DNA of 23,760 bases from Prevotella sp. UBA3294 (lineage in GTDB: Bacteria; Bacteroidota; Bacteroidia; Bacteroidales; Bacteroidaceae): contig DETG01000026.1 in the NCBI GenBank assembly GCA_002361535.1, positions 1-23,760 of the forward strand, read 5' to 3'. Below the pieces are notes generated by a model that was not told where the DNA came from, ran no database searches, and saw nothing but the letters and a program-made list of their open reading frames with translations. This document shows positions 8,088 through 16,150 of the stretch, piece by piece. Position 1 is the first letter of the stretch, and the number at the start of each line of letters is the position of its first letter. The translations under genes and the position numbers were made by a program.

Positions 8088-9350
8088 ATGAGAAGATTGA
8101 AAGAAATGTGTATGATCAGAAGAGATGAACGATGGCCGGCGGTCTATGCGCTGACCTTCATCCTCTCATATCAATACCTGATCATCTCAAAGTTCTTCCC
8201 TTTATTTGCTGACTACAGTGAACATTCGTGGCGCGTGTTTATGCGCAACTACCACATGTCGGGTTTCGACCCCATCACCTACAGCGTGCTCTCAGACTGG
8301 CACTTAGGATACGATATCGTGCGCCATCCTCTGTTAGCCTTTATCATGTACCCACTGGCATGGCTCAACAGCATACTTGAACAGTTCACCTCCGTGAATT
8401 GTGCACAGTTCCTGATGGGAGCACTGTTGGTGTTCTGCGCATTCTATACTTTTCTTTTCTTTCATCGGATCTTGCGAGATGTGATCAAGATCCGACGGCT
8501 CCCCGCTCTCCTCCTGACAGCGTTTTTCTTCAGTATGGCGTATATCTGGTTAACGATTCTCGTTGCCGACCATTTCTGTCTTTCATTATACCTTCTTATA
8601 TTTATACTCTATAAATCTGGGATGAAACTGCAACGCGGGGAATATTTCGGTATCACGGAGACCGTGTTGTATTTCACATTGGTGGCTGGTGTCACGTTGA
8701 GTAACGGAGTTCTTGTCTTCCTCTGTGTATGGGTAGTCAACGGACGGTCACTATTCCGTCCTACGTTCTTCTTGAAGTCGGTAGTGTTGCCCTCACTTGC
8801 TATGCTGGTCTTTGCCTTGGCTGTCAACACCACCACCGACAAAGCCCCCTCAGAGAAAGAGAACCCGATCAGCGAACAGATGGAATGGGTAGATGACACC
8901 GTCTCCAAGGCAGAGGTGCTGACAGAGAATTTCTTTGGAGAGTCGATACAACTGCATCGAGAACACCTGTTAGGGGACATCCTGATGAAACGTCCTGTCA
9001 TCGTTCGTTATACGTGGAAAATTCAATATGGAGTGGAGGCACTGATCATCCTACTGTTCCTTTCAGGTGTCTGGCGTGCAAGACATGAGCGGTTCTTGTG
9101 GCTGCTGATGGGAATTCTCGCCTTTAACATCGCCCTGCACATACTCCTCGGCTTTGCCATCAACGAAGTGTATATCATGTCTGCCCACTGGCTCTTCGTC
9201 GTACCCTTGGCCATTGCCTACCTGTTCACCACAGGGTATCGGAGATTATATGACTGTTTGCTGGGGACAGTAGCACTCCTGACTGCCTATCTGCTGCTCT
9301 ACCACGGCTATTGGATTCATTATTATCTCACCTGGCCCTTGGCACAATAG
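8088..9350 (+). CDS. polytopic membrane protein, paralog C of the tandem trio (GT-C-like, possibly DUF6080)
   Basis: This protein of 420 residues is the third tandem member. Shared blocks are HMSGFDPITY, YDIVRHPLLAF (Val replaces Tyr before RHPL), VADHFCLS (Ala replaces Pro), LSNGVLVF, VVNGRSLFRP, ENFFGESIQLHREHLLGD, and GFAINEVYIMSAHWLF. IRRDERWPAV at the amino terminus corresponds to the same segment of the other copies. ATG 8088 starts one base after the stop of paralog B. An in-frame start at 8067 would overlap that gene by 20 bp and is less likely. Copy C departs from the family pattern in several blocks, which suggests a different substrate or relaxed constraint. It is the last gene of the plus-strand run, and its stop lies 2 bp from the stop of the convergent operon. 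Confidence 0.85.
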   Translation: MRRLKEMCMIRRDERWPAVYALTFILSYQYLIISKFFPLFADYSEHSWRVFMRNYHMSGFDPITYSVLSDWHLGYDIVRHPLLAFIMYPLAWLNSILEQFTSVNCAQFLMGALLVFCAFYTFLFFHRILRDVIKIRRLPALLLTAFFFSMAYIWLTILVADHFCLSLYLLIFILYKSGMKLQRGEYFGITETVLYFTLVAGVTLSNGVLVFLCVWVVNGRSLFRPTFFLKSVVLPSLAMLVFALAVNTTTDKAPSEKENPISEQMEWVDDTVSKAEVLTENFFGESIQLHREHLLGDILMKRPVIVRYTWKIQYGVEALIILLFLSGVWRARHERFLWLLMGILAFNIALHILLGFAINEVYIMSAHWLFVVPLAIAYLFTTGYRRLYDCLLGTVALLTAYLLLYHGYWIHYYLTWPLAQ

Positions 9351-9352
9351 GA

Positions 9353-10372
9353 TCAGGCATGTTTCTTCTTCCCCGTCCACTTGCGAATACGGTTCATCAA
9401 GGCTTTGCTGATTTGCTTGAACCGACCATAGCGCAGGTTCAGGAGAAGTTCCTCGATGGAACGCCCCACTTTAATCCAGGGATGCCCCCAGGCATTCACA
9501 CGATAGAGACGTTCCTGATAACCAGTGTCCTCAATGACATGATTTGGATGACGTAAAGGGAACTGCAACTCATGACGGCTCATCGTGAAGATACGGCGAT
9601 AGGCACGTGGAGTAGTATAGATACTACCGGTAAAATGAGTACTGTCGGCAGTGAGTCCCAGGTTATTGATTAGATTTCGGGTAGGCATGATAGCCAAGGC
9701 ATTGTTAAGGATCATGCTTGACCAGAAAATACTCTCATAGTATTCTTTTCCCGAGGCACGGTGGTCATAACACATCTGGATAAACTCTTTTCTGTATTTC
9801 CTTGTGTTGACCACACCGCGAAGACGTTGCATAGCATAGTCGTCATCCAAGAATGAATACTTCCCATCCCACTGATCAATCACCCGTCGCCATGAAGCCC
9901 ATCCCCAGATGTTACAGGTCTGGGTGAAGAAATAGTCATAAGGGGTATCAGGTGTTACCTCATCAATATTGAACCCTGAGATCATCCAAATGCGTTCATC
10001 ATGTTCGTAGCGGTCGAGGAGTTCTTTACAGAAGGGGAAGAACGATTGTGAAGGCACATCATCATCTTCCAACACGATACATTTGTCAACAACGCTGAAA
10101 GCCCATTTCTGCGAGAGATACTCTGAGGGGTCACAGCCATAGTTGCGTTCCTGATAGTTCCGGTGCACCTCACATTCCCAGTCAATATCGCACACCACCT
10201 TCCGACAAGCCTCAATACCTGCCATGTCACGCTCACCCCGCGGTCCGTCTTGGTAGAGGAACAACTTTGTAGGGCGGGCTTTCCTCACCTCGTTGAACAC
10301 CTCTTGGAGATGATCGGGACGGTTGAAGAACAGGATTAAGACGGCAACGTCGATCTTTGCTGGATATTTCAT
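9353..10372 (-). CDS. GT-A-fold glycosyltransferase-like protein
   Basis: This is a 339-residue cytosolic or membrane-associated protein. AVLILFFNRPDHLQEVF at about 10-26 is a nucleotide-sugar-binding beta-alpha unit, YQDGPRGERD follows at 40-49, and LEDDDVPSQSFFPF at 101-114 contains the acidic DXD-type metal site. WGWASWRR at about 156-163 is typical of the same group. It resembles GT2/GT13-like enzymes often annotated loosely as glycosyl- or sugar transferases in Bacteroidota. The ATG at 10372 is chosen because MKYPAKIDVAVLILFF gives a normal domain start. The open frame further upstream runs inside the wzx-like gene and has no glycosyltransferase character. It is the last gene of the minus-strand operon, 8 bp after the flippase. 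Donor and acceptor sugars are unknown. Confidence 0.85.
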   Translation of the reverse strand: MKYPAKIDVAVLILFFNRPDHLQEVFNEVRKARPTKLFLYQDGPRGERDMAGIEACRKVVCDIDWECEVHRNYQERNYGCDPSEYLSQKWAFSVVDKCIVLEDDDVPSQSFFPFCKELLDRYEHDERIWMISGFNIDEVTPDTPYDYFFTQTCNIWGWASWRRVIDQWDGKYSFLDDDYAMQRLRGVVNTRKYRKEFIQMCYDHRASGKEYYESIFWSSMILNNALAIMPTRNLINNLGLTADSTHFTGSIYTTPRAYRRIFTMSRHELQFPLRHPNHVIEDTGYQERLYRVNAWGHPWIKVGRSIEELLLNLRYGRFKQISKALMNRIRKWTGKKKHA

Positions 10373-10380
10373 GGTGACTG

Positions 10381-11829
10381 TTATTTGATTTTCGACAAGA
10401 TAAACTGTGTACACTCCTTCAGGATCTGTGCCCCAGAGAGTCGCATGATACCATAATAAAGGATAGCGGCAAGGATCACTCGGGTAATGAGGAGCGGAAC
10501 GAGATGATGAATGCCTTGAGTGATCAAAGCAACGAGAGCCATCGTGCAGAATGCCGCCAAGGCGAAAGGCACGATATCTTTCAGCAGAGAGCGGAAACGG
10601 TATCCCGTCAGTCTTCTCACAAACCAGTGCCATACCATCAGCCACATGATATTCAAAACGACATAGGCGATGATCATGGTGCGGATACCCAAGGGATAAA
10701 ATGCGATGAGTAGGACAAGCTGACAAAGGCCCAGACCGAGCGTCCCCCACATATAGGTGCCGGATTTACCCTTGCTGATAATCATATTATATAGTAAAGT
10801 GCTGAGGGGCATGAAAGCTCCAGCAATGCAAAGTAGCTGCAAATAGCTGGCGCTGGTGCTCCATTTCTCACCTATAGCAAGCACAATGAACTCATGCGAC
10901 ACCATACCGAAACCAAAGAGAAGGGGAAAAGAGAGGAAGGCTGTGAAGCGCACCAACTTTCGCAATGCACGAAGCTGACGTTCACCATCACCTTTGAGAT
11001 CCACAAACACGGGTTGTGCCACGGTCTGTACCATGCCCTGTAAGAGGTTGAAACATTTGAAATCCCACTGGTAGGCTTGATTGTAGTTTCCTGCATCCTT
11101 CGGTGAGTAGAATCGTCCGAGAAGAATATTCAGTACATTATTATTGACTTGTGTGAGAATGGCGGAGAGCATAATTTTACAACTAAAAGGGAACATCCGC
11201 CGAATAGGTCTGAAATCCCAGTGGAAAGTGGGACGCCAGTCGGAGTAATGCCAATACATCAGCATACTGACAAAGATATAGACAATACTCTGTGTTGCAA
11301 GCGACCAGTAGGAAAAGCCATGCCATGCCATCACGGCACCCACGACATTCGAAAGGATAATGGCCGTCATGCCACTCTTGGCTTGTTGCTTGGTTCGAAG
11401 ATTTTTGTAGAGATAAGCCGACTGTGCCTGTCCCAGGCTGGAGAAGACAAAGCCCAAGAAGGTATAGCGACAAAGGGAGGTCAGTGCCGGCTGGTGATAG
11501 AAACTGGCAATGAGCGGGGCTGAGAAGAACAAGACGACATAGATGAAAAGGCTCACCACGACGTTGAACCAAAACACCGAATTGTAATCATTGGCTGTTG
11601 GGTGCTCCAAGTTAGCAAGAGCCGTTTTGAAACCGCTGCTCTGTAATTCGATGGCGATCACTGAGAAAATGGTGATCATGGCGATCATGCCGAAATCATC
11701 TGGCGAAAGGAGACGTCCAAGGATGATGCCGAACACCAGTCCGATGATCTGTTGCACACCGTTGTTCATGCCACCCCAGAAAAGTCCTTTGGCCGTTTTC
11801 TCTTTTAATGTCTCTGTCTCGTTAGTCAT
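10381..11829 (-). CDS. Wzx-type polysaccharide flippase (MOP superfamily)
   Basis: This protein has 482 residues and about 12-14 hydrophobic segments spread over its whole length. The amino terminus (KEKTAKGLFWGGMNNGVQQ, then FGIILGRLLSPDDFGMIAM) is the signature of the lipopolysaccharide/exopolysaccharide exporter group (Polysacc_synt_3-like). These proteins flip undecaprenyl-pyrophosphate-linked oligosaccharide repeats across the inner membrane. The start overlaps the end of the LicD-like gene by 8 bp and the glycosyltransferase gene follows after 8 bp, so the three are translated from one message. Finding a flippase with a LicD-like protein and a glycosyltransferase argues that the whole operon makes or decorates a surface glycan. 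No Wzy polymerase or Wzz regulator is visible in the window. Confidence 0.92.
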   Translation of the reverse strand: MTNETETLKEKTAKGLFWGGMNNGVQQIIGLVFGIILGRLLSPDDFGMIAMITIFSVIAIELQSSGFKTALANLEHPTANDYNSVFWFNVVVSLFIYVVLFFSAPLIASFYHQPALTSLCRYTFLGFVFSSLGQAQSAYLYKNLRTKQQAKSGMTAIILSNVVGAVMAWHGFSYWSLATQSIVYIFVSMLMYWHYSDWRPTFHWDFRPIRRMFPFSCKIMLSAILTQVNNNVLNILLGRFYSPKDAGNYNQAYQWDFKCFNLLQGMVQTVAQPVFVDLKGDGERQLRALRKLVRFTAFLSFPLLFGFGMVSHEFIVLAIGEKWSTSASYLQLLCIAGAFMPLSTLLYNMIISKGKSGTYMWGTLGLGLCQLVLLIAFYPLGIRTMIIAYVVLNIMWLMVWHWFVRRLTGYRFRSLLKDIVPFALAAFCTMALVALITQGIHHLVPLLITRVILAAILYYGIMRLSGAQILKECTQFILSKIK

Positions 11830-12634
11830 AAATCTCTACTTGGTCGGTGTGGAGCTGGAGATTATCCAGATTGGGCAACTGCATATAGTCACCATAGATA
11901 CAGCGCAGATGATGGTCATAGTCGTGGGGCACCGGGAAAGAACGGTCTTCAAACACATGAGCACCTAACGGAAAGATATCTTTCTCGAAACGTGGATTGT
12001 GAAAAGGAATGCCTAGTCCGCTGGTGATAACAGAGCCGGCAAACAACTTGTTCAGGAACCGGATGACGGGAAAGACAAATCTTCTATTGATGTCGAAGAT
12101 CGTGCGCACCCGGCGGATACTGCGCTGGTCATCACGACTGGTACGCCAAATCTTGTACATGTGACCGACGCTTTTCTCCGACAGGCGATGTAACCAAAGG
12201 TTCTGTTTTTCCATTGGGAAGATATCGATATAGATACCCTGTTCTTTCCAGGCACGGTCGTAGTTGTTCCCCTCATTGATCTTTGAACGGCGGTCACGTA
12301 CCTTCGCATAAAAGAAAAAATAGTTCGCATCAGTAGTGTAACGCTGTAATGCCAGCCAGTCAGGCAGTTCCCTCGGCAGGACATCCATCAGCCGAAGATA
12401 GTCGCTGCGCAACATCTCAATATCCAGATCATCATCCCAAGGGATGAAGCCGTCATGCCTGACAGCACCGATAAGTGTACCACTGCTCAGCCAATATGGA
12501 ATCAGGTGACGTTGGCAGATCCTGTCGATTTCCACAAGGATCTCCAACATACGCAGCTGTTGCCGACGGAGCAACGAGCCATCGGGGTTGAAACGTTGAC
12601 GCAGACTATGATGGTCAATAGTTGTTATCGGCAT
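11822..12634 (-). CDS. LicD-family phosphotransferase
   Basis: This is a 270-residue member of the LicD family, a nucleotidyltransferase-fold group that transfers phosphocholine, or other phospho-amino-alcohol groups, from a CDP-linked donor onto a glycan. The diagnostic segment is at about 52-72: SSGTLIGAVRH, then DGFIPWDDDLDI, with the metal-binding acidic cluster WDDDLD at 66-71. LRMLEILVEIDRICQRH before it is the usual helical lead-in. The gene overlaps the upstream opine-dehydrogenase-like gene by 20 bp and the downstream flippase by 8 bp. A predicted nucleotidyltransferase two genes upstream could supply its CDP donor. Which group it transfers (choline, ethanolamine or something modified) cannot be read from the sequence. 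Confidence 0.92.
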   Translation of the reverse strand: MPITTIDHHSLRQRFNPDGSLLRRQQLRMLEILVEIDRICQRHLIPYWLSSGTLIGAVRHDGFIPWDDDLDIEMLRSDYLRLMDVLPRELPDWLALQRYTTDANYFFFYAKVRDRRSKINEGNNYDRAWKEQGIYIDIFPMEKQNLWLHRLSEKSVGHMYKIWRTSRDDQRSIRRVRTIFDINRRFVFPVIRFLNKLFAGSVITSGLGIPFHNPRFEKDIFPLGAHVFEDRSFPVPHDYDHHLRCIYGDYMQLPNLDNLQLHTDQVEIYD

Positions 12635-13637
12635 ATTGTATCATTTGTTGTCCCCACTGGCAGATAAGATCCATGGTGGGGGTATCAATATTTCTTTCTT
12701 TCGCCATACGACACAAGAGGTTCAAGCCATAGGGGAAGTCCTCTGTGAAATAACGGCTTCTGAGATCTGGCACGAAACCTGCCTCCGTCTCCTTCATCGG
12801 AGCCATGATGCCCTGAAAGGCCTCGATCGACCGTAGCTTGCAGGTGAGGGAGGCTGCATCATAACTGTCGTAATAGTCGAGAACAGTAGGCAGACAATTC
12901 GGTGTCACTGGCAACACCTCTATCAGACGATGCAGTTCTTCGTCCATCAGAATGTACATCTCCGATGCTTCTTCCGTCCATTCTCCGTAGAAATGACAAT
13001 TCCGCGGATAGGTAATACCAGGTTTCCAGTCTTTCCATAACGTGTAGAGTCGTGCTGGGTGAAGGATGGGATTACTGTTACTGATACTGGCCTCGTAGTA
13101 GCTTGACAGCACCTCAACAGGAACGCCGAAGAGCAGTTCGAGCTGATCTGCTAAGGCTTGTTTGTCATTCACATGTTCTGTACCGATACGCATCAACTTT
13201 CGGCGCCCCAACAGACTGGCAGAGTGCCCATAACTCTCCAACCGCGAGATGAAAGGGACCCGCTGAAAACCAAAGAGAGGGGTGCTGGCAGGCAGCAGGC
13301 GCAGTGCCTCTTCAAAGAACCCGGTACTGGAGACAATACTACCCACAAGGGTATGGGGCGATAGTGAGTGACCTATCTGTTGTAACACACTACCAATAGA
13401 AAAGCCTGGAAGACAAAGCAACACGATATCGGCACCGATCACCACATGATCGGGATCAGAAGAGACGCCATGGAGAGTACCGTGGAGATCGATCCCTTCG
13501 GGAGTATGGACAACAAGCTCTTGCGACCACCGTTCGGGATGACGTGTCAGCAAGTCCACTTCACAATGTTGCTGCGAAGCGAGATAGCCCGCTATGACGT
13601 GGCCGAGGTTGCCGCCACCGCAAATGCACACTCTCAT
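12615..13637 (-). CDS. NAD(P)-dependent octopine/nopaline dehydrogenase family protein
   Basis: This 340-residue protein has an amino-terminal Rossmann fold (MRVCICGGGNLGHVIAGYLA, with GGGNLG at 7-12) and a mainly helical carboxyl half. ISNSNPILHPARLY at about 185-198, with His193, matches the conserved Asn/His region of opine dehydrogenases, where the histidine assists catalysis. Known members reductively join the amino group of an amino acid to a 2-oxo acid such as pyruvate. The gene lies between the fused nucleotidyltransferase/PLP gene (4-bp overlap) and licD (20-bp overlap), so its substrate may be an amino-alcohol phosphate or related amine in that pathway; this is inference. Ketopantoate- or glycerol-3-phosphate-dehydrogenase-like activity is a less likely alternative. 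Confidence 0.78.
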   Translation of the reverse strand: MRVCICGGGNLGHVIAGYLASQQHCEVDLLTRHPERWSQELVVHTPEGIDLHGTLHGVSSDPDHVVIGADIVLLCLPGFSIGSVLQQIGHSLSPHTLVGSIVSSTGFFEEALRLLPASTPLFGFQRVPFISRLESYGHSASLLGRRKLMRIGTEHVNDKQALADQLELLFGVPVEVLSSYYEASISNSNPILHPARLYTLWKDWKPGITYPRNCHFYGEWTEEASEMYILMDEELHRLIEVLPVTPNCLPTVLDYYDSYDAASLTCKLRSIEAFQGIMAPMKETEAGFVPDLRSRYFTEDFPYGLNLLCRMAKERNIDTPTMDLICQWGQQMIQYADNNY

Positions 13638-15454
13638 ATTTCCGCCAGTTCTTTCAATGCCTGTACCAGTCGGTCATTGTCCTCTTGGTTACGCACCGAG
13701 ATTCGTATGTAATTCTTTCCTTGTAGGAACTTTTTCGAGTTGCAATCCTTAATCATAATATTGTAACGCTCCAACAAGAACATTGTGAGTTCAGCAGATG
13801 TAAATTTGTCTGTCACCTCACAGCAGAAATAGTTAGCCTGTGAGGGCAAAATACGAAGATAGGGTATGGCATCAAGGCACTCACGGAACCTCCTACGTTC
13901 TGCTATAAACTTATGACATGCCTTGTTGTATTCCGCTGTATATTTACTGAAAATCTGCATATAGAACTCCGCAAACGAGTTGATATTCCAAATAGATATA
14001 TCTTTTTTCATCCAGGAGATCAACTCTATATCACTACTGGCGAGGACGCCCAAACGGAGACCAGGCACGCCATACGACTTCGAGATACTCTTCATCACGA
14101 CAAGATTAGTATATCGTTCCAAGAGGTCATTGCGTAAAAGGGTGTTCTTTTCGAAGTTATCACTGAAATCCACAAACGACTCATCCACCACCAGACGGAT
14201 ATTCCTTTCACCACACCACTCCGTCAGGTGTACAACATCTTCCAAGGGGATGAAGTTACCTGATGGGTTATCGGGATTAATGAGCAAAAGTGTCTGAATA
14301 TCTTTGTCATCAAAGAAATTCTGCAAGTCGTCTGCCCCATACGACAAGTCTGCGTTGTCAGGATAATAAGAGACTATCTGTTCTTTCCGTAGCCGATTAG
14401 GATATTCCTCGAAAGTTGGATAGACTACGCCGATGCGGCCTTCAGTTCGCTCCATCAGACTCTTGATAAGTTCGGCAGCACCGTTGCCCACGACCGAATA
14501 AGCTTGTCGGATGCCGAAATACCTCCCTGCAAGGAGAGAATTGACAAACATTCCCGATGGATACTCCGTCAGCAGGGTGTCGAAATTCGCCCTCAGTTCC
14601 TCTTTCATCTGCCTCGTAGGGAAATAGGGATTCACCAGATAACAATAGTCGAGCATCTTCGGAAAGCGCCAGTGCCCCCCATATCGGTAGTTAAAACGCC
14701 GCATCATTTCTTCGTTCTCTGCAAAGATGGTCTCAGCAATGTCGAGATCCTGGACATCATCAATCTCGTACCATTTCTCATTGCCGATATCCAATGCTTT
14801 CAGATTACTGTTGTCAAGGAGAGTAATCACCCTCAGAACCTGTTCATAGTACTCGTTGTTACCCAAAGCCTTACAATAAGCCTCAAGGAACGGCACATAA
14901 ACATTACGGGAGAATTCCCTTGAGAACTTATAGATATTCACCGTTTTGTAATAGTGATCCACATCCGCATAGTTAAAGGCCTTTTTCGGGACGAAGTTCA
15001 CAATGTTACGTTCTGCATCAATGCGCACCATCGTCCCATCCATCCAGCTCTCGAACTTCGCTACAAGCGCAAGGTTCGGATGTTTGTCTTCAAGGATCAT
15101 CGTGAAAAGACGGTCACTGAAAATCAGGTCACTCTCGATGAGGAGCGTGTCATCCTCTTGTAACTGTTGTTTGGCAAGAGAAAGGGAGTAGATATTGTTG
15201 GTCTTATCGTAAATAGGATTCTCTACATACTCGATGGTGAGCTCACCTTCGTAGTGAGCATCGAGGTAGCTTTTAAGGTTATCGGCTTGATAGCCCACAA
15301 CGATAACAACACGACTCAAAGACAGTCGGGATAGTTGCCGTAGCAGTCGGTCGATGAGACGCTCCCCACCCACCTGCACCATACATTTGGTATTGTCACG
15401 GGTGTATTCTCCGAGTCTGCGACCCATCCCGGCCGCAAGGATAATTGCCTGCAT
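13634..15454 (-). CDS. fused nucleotidyltransferase and PLP-dependent aminotransferase/decarboxylase
   Basis: This two-domain protein has 606 residues. Residues 1-about 245 form a sugar/choline-phosphate nucleotidyltransferase: AIILAAGMGRRLGEYT at 3-18, Lys23 in NTKCMVQVGG, and acidic residues in LLIESDLIFSD at 104-114. It resembles LicC-type CTP:phosphocholine cytidylyltransferases. Residues about 255-606 form a class I/II PLP enzyme close to HisC and CobD: VVGNGAAELI at 321-330, NPDNPSGN at 393-400, Asp424 in VVDES binding the pyridine nitrogen, and Lys459 in SISKSYG as the Schiff-base lysine. The fusion suggests that an amino-phosphate made by the PLP domain (by transamination, or by decarboxylation as in CobD) is activated to a CDP derivative by the other. 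It overlaps the opine-dehydrogenase-like gene by 4 bp. A frameshift joining two genes is unlikely, as the frame is continuous. Confidence 0.9.
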   Translation of the reverse strand: MQAIILAAGMGRRLGEYTRDNTKCMVQVGGERLIDRLLRQLSRLSLSRVVIVVGYQADNLKSYLDAHYEGELTIEYVENPIYDKTNNIYSLSLAKQQLQEDDTLLIESDLIFSDRLFTMILEDKHPNLALVAKFESWMDGTMVRIDAERNIVNFVPKKAFNYADVDHYYKTVNIYKFSREFSRNVYVPFLEAYCKALGNNEYYEQVLRVITLLDNSNLKALDIGNEKWYEIDDVQDLDIAETIFAENEEMMRRFNYRYGGHWRFPKMLDYCYLVNPYFPTRQMKEELRANFDTLLTEYPSGMFVNSLLAGRYFGIRQAYSVVGNGAAELIKSLMERTEGRIGVVYPTFEEYPNRLRKEQIVSYYPDNADLSYGADDLQNFFDDKDIQTLLLINPDNPSGNFIPLEDVVHLTEWCGERNIRLVVDESFVDFSDNFEKNTLLRNDLLERYTNLVVMKSISKSYGVPGLRLGVLASSDIELISWMKKDISIWNINSFAEFYMQIFSKYTAEYNKACHKFIAERRRFRECLDAIPYLRILPSQANYFCCEVTDKFTSAELTMFLLERYNIMIKDCNSKKFLQGKNYIRISVRNQEDNDRLVQALKELAEI

Positions 15455-15492
15455 AATAGTATGATTCTACATCAACAAGTTCAAGATGGAGA

Positions 15493-16116
15493 TTAACGGA
15501 TGAAGTGCATGGGTTCCCAAGGTTCACGGTCGGGCGTACTATTATCCCCGTCGGCATGGATTTTCTTCAGGAGCCATGCCATATTGTTGGCCAAAGTGCG
15601 CATGGTCTGCATGCCTTCCTTGTCAAGGGCAGCTTCTCCTTCAGCCCGTCCGTAGGCGATATTCCAATATTGTGAGGTGACCAAAGGCATATTCATCATC
15701 TGAAACGGCATATTAAGTGTCTCAAAGGCTGCGGTGGCCCCGCCACGACGACATACGGCAATACTGGCAGCAGGTTTGTTCTGTACCTTTGCTCCTGCCG
15801 AGTAGAAGAGACGCTGTATCAGTGAGAGCACCGATCCATTAGGCTGGCCATAATAGACAGGTGATCCTACGATAAGGCCGTCAATACCTTCGAGCTTCTC
15901 ACCAATTCTATTGCAAATATCGTCATCAAATACACAACGGCCTAACTCTTTCGTCTTACACTGATTACAGGCAATGCAGCCACGCACGGGTTTCACACCA
16001 ATGCTCACAATCTCGGTCTCGATGCCATTCTGCTCCAACGTCTTTGCCACCTCGTTTAAAGCAGTGAACGTATTCCCTTTACGACGCGGACTTCCATTAA
16101 TGAGTAATACTTTCAT
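15493..16116 (-). CDS. flavodoxin-fold iron-sulfur flavoprotein-like oxidoreductase
   Basis: This is a 207-residue NADPH-dependent FMN reductase/flavodoxin-fold protein. MKVLLINGSPRRKGNTF gives the first strand and the FMN phosphate-binding loop (GSPRRKGNT, 8-16). VGSPVYYGQPNGS near 90-105 is the second flavin loop. Four cysteines at 47, 50, 53 and 61 form CX2CX2CX7C, which fits the compact cluster motif of iron-sulfur flavoproteins (CX2CX2CX4-7C), though a bound cluster is not proven. The ATG at 16116 is used; the longer frame to 16248 runs through the promoter. It is the first gene behind the minus-strand promoter and is followed after 38 bp by the glycan genes. It may be an unrelated redox gene sharing the transcript. 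Confidence 0.88.
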   Translation of the reverse strand: MKVLLINGSPRRKGNTFTALNEVAKTLEQNGIETEIVSIGVKPVRGCIACNQCKTKELGRCVFDDDICNRIGEKLEGIDGLIVGSPVYYGQPNGSVLSLIQRLFYSAGAKVQNKPAASIAVCRRGGATAAFETLNMPFQMMNMPLVTSQYWNIAYGRAEGEAALDKEGMQTMRTLANNMAWLLKKIHADGDNSTPDREPWEPMHFIR

Positions 16117-16150
16117 CTTGTTCTTTCTTTTAACATATTGAGTTGAGTGA

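Noticed and set aside
5376..9350. three similar genes as an assembly or recent duplication artefact
   Set aside because: The copies are strongly diverged, differ in length (473, 430 and 420 residues) and share only short blocks, so they are old paralogs.
10373..10750. upstream extension of the GT-A-like glycosyltransferase frame
   Set aside because: It lies wholly or mostly inside the wzx-like gene in another frame and its residues have no glycosyltransferase character; the ATG at 10372 gives a normal domain start.
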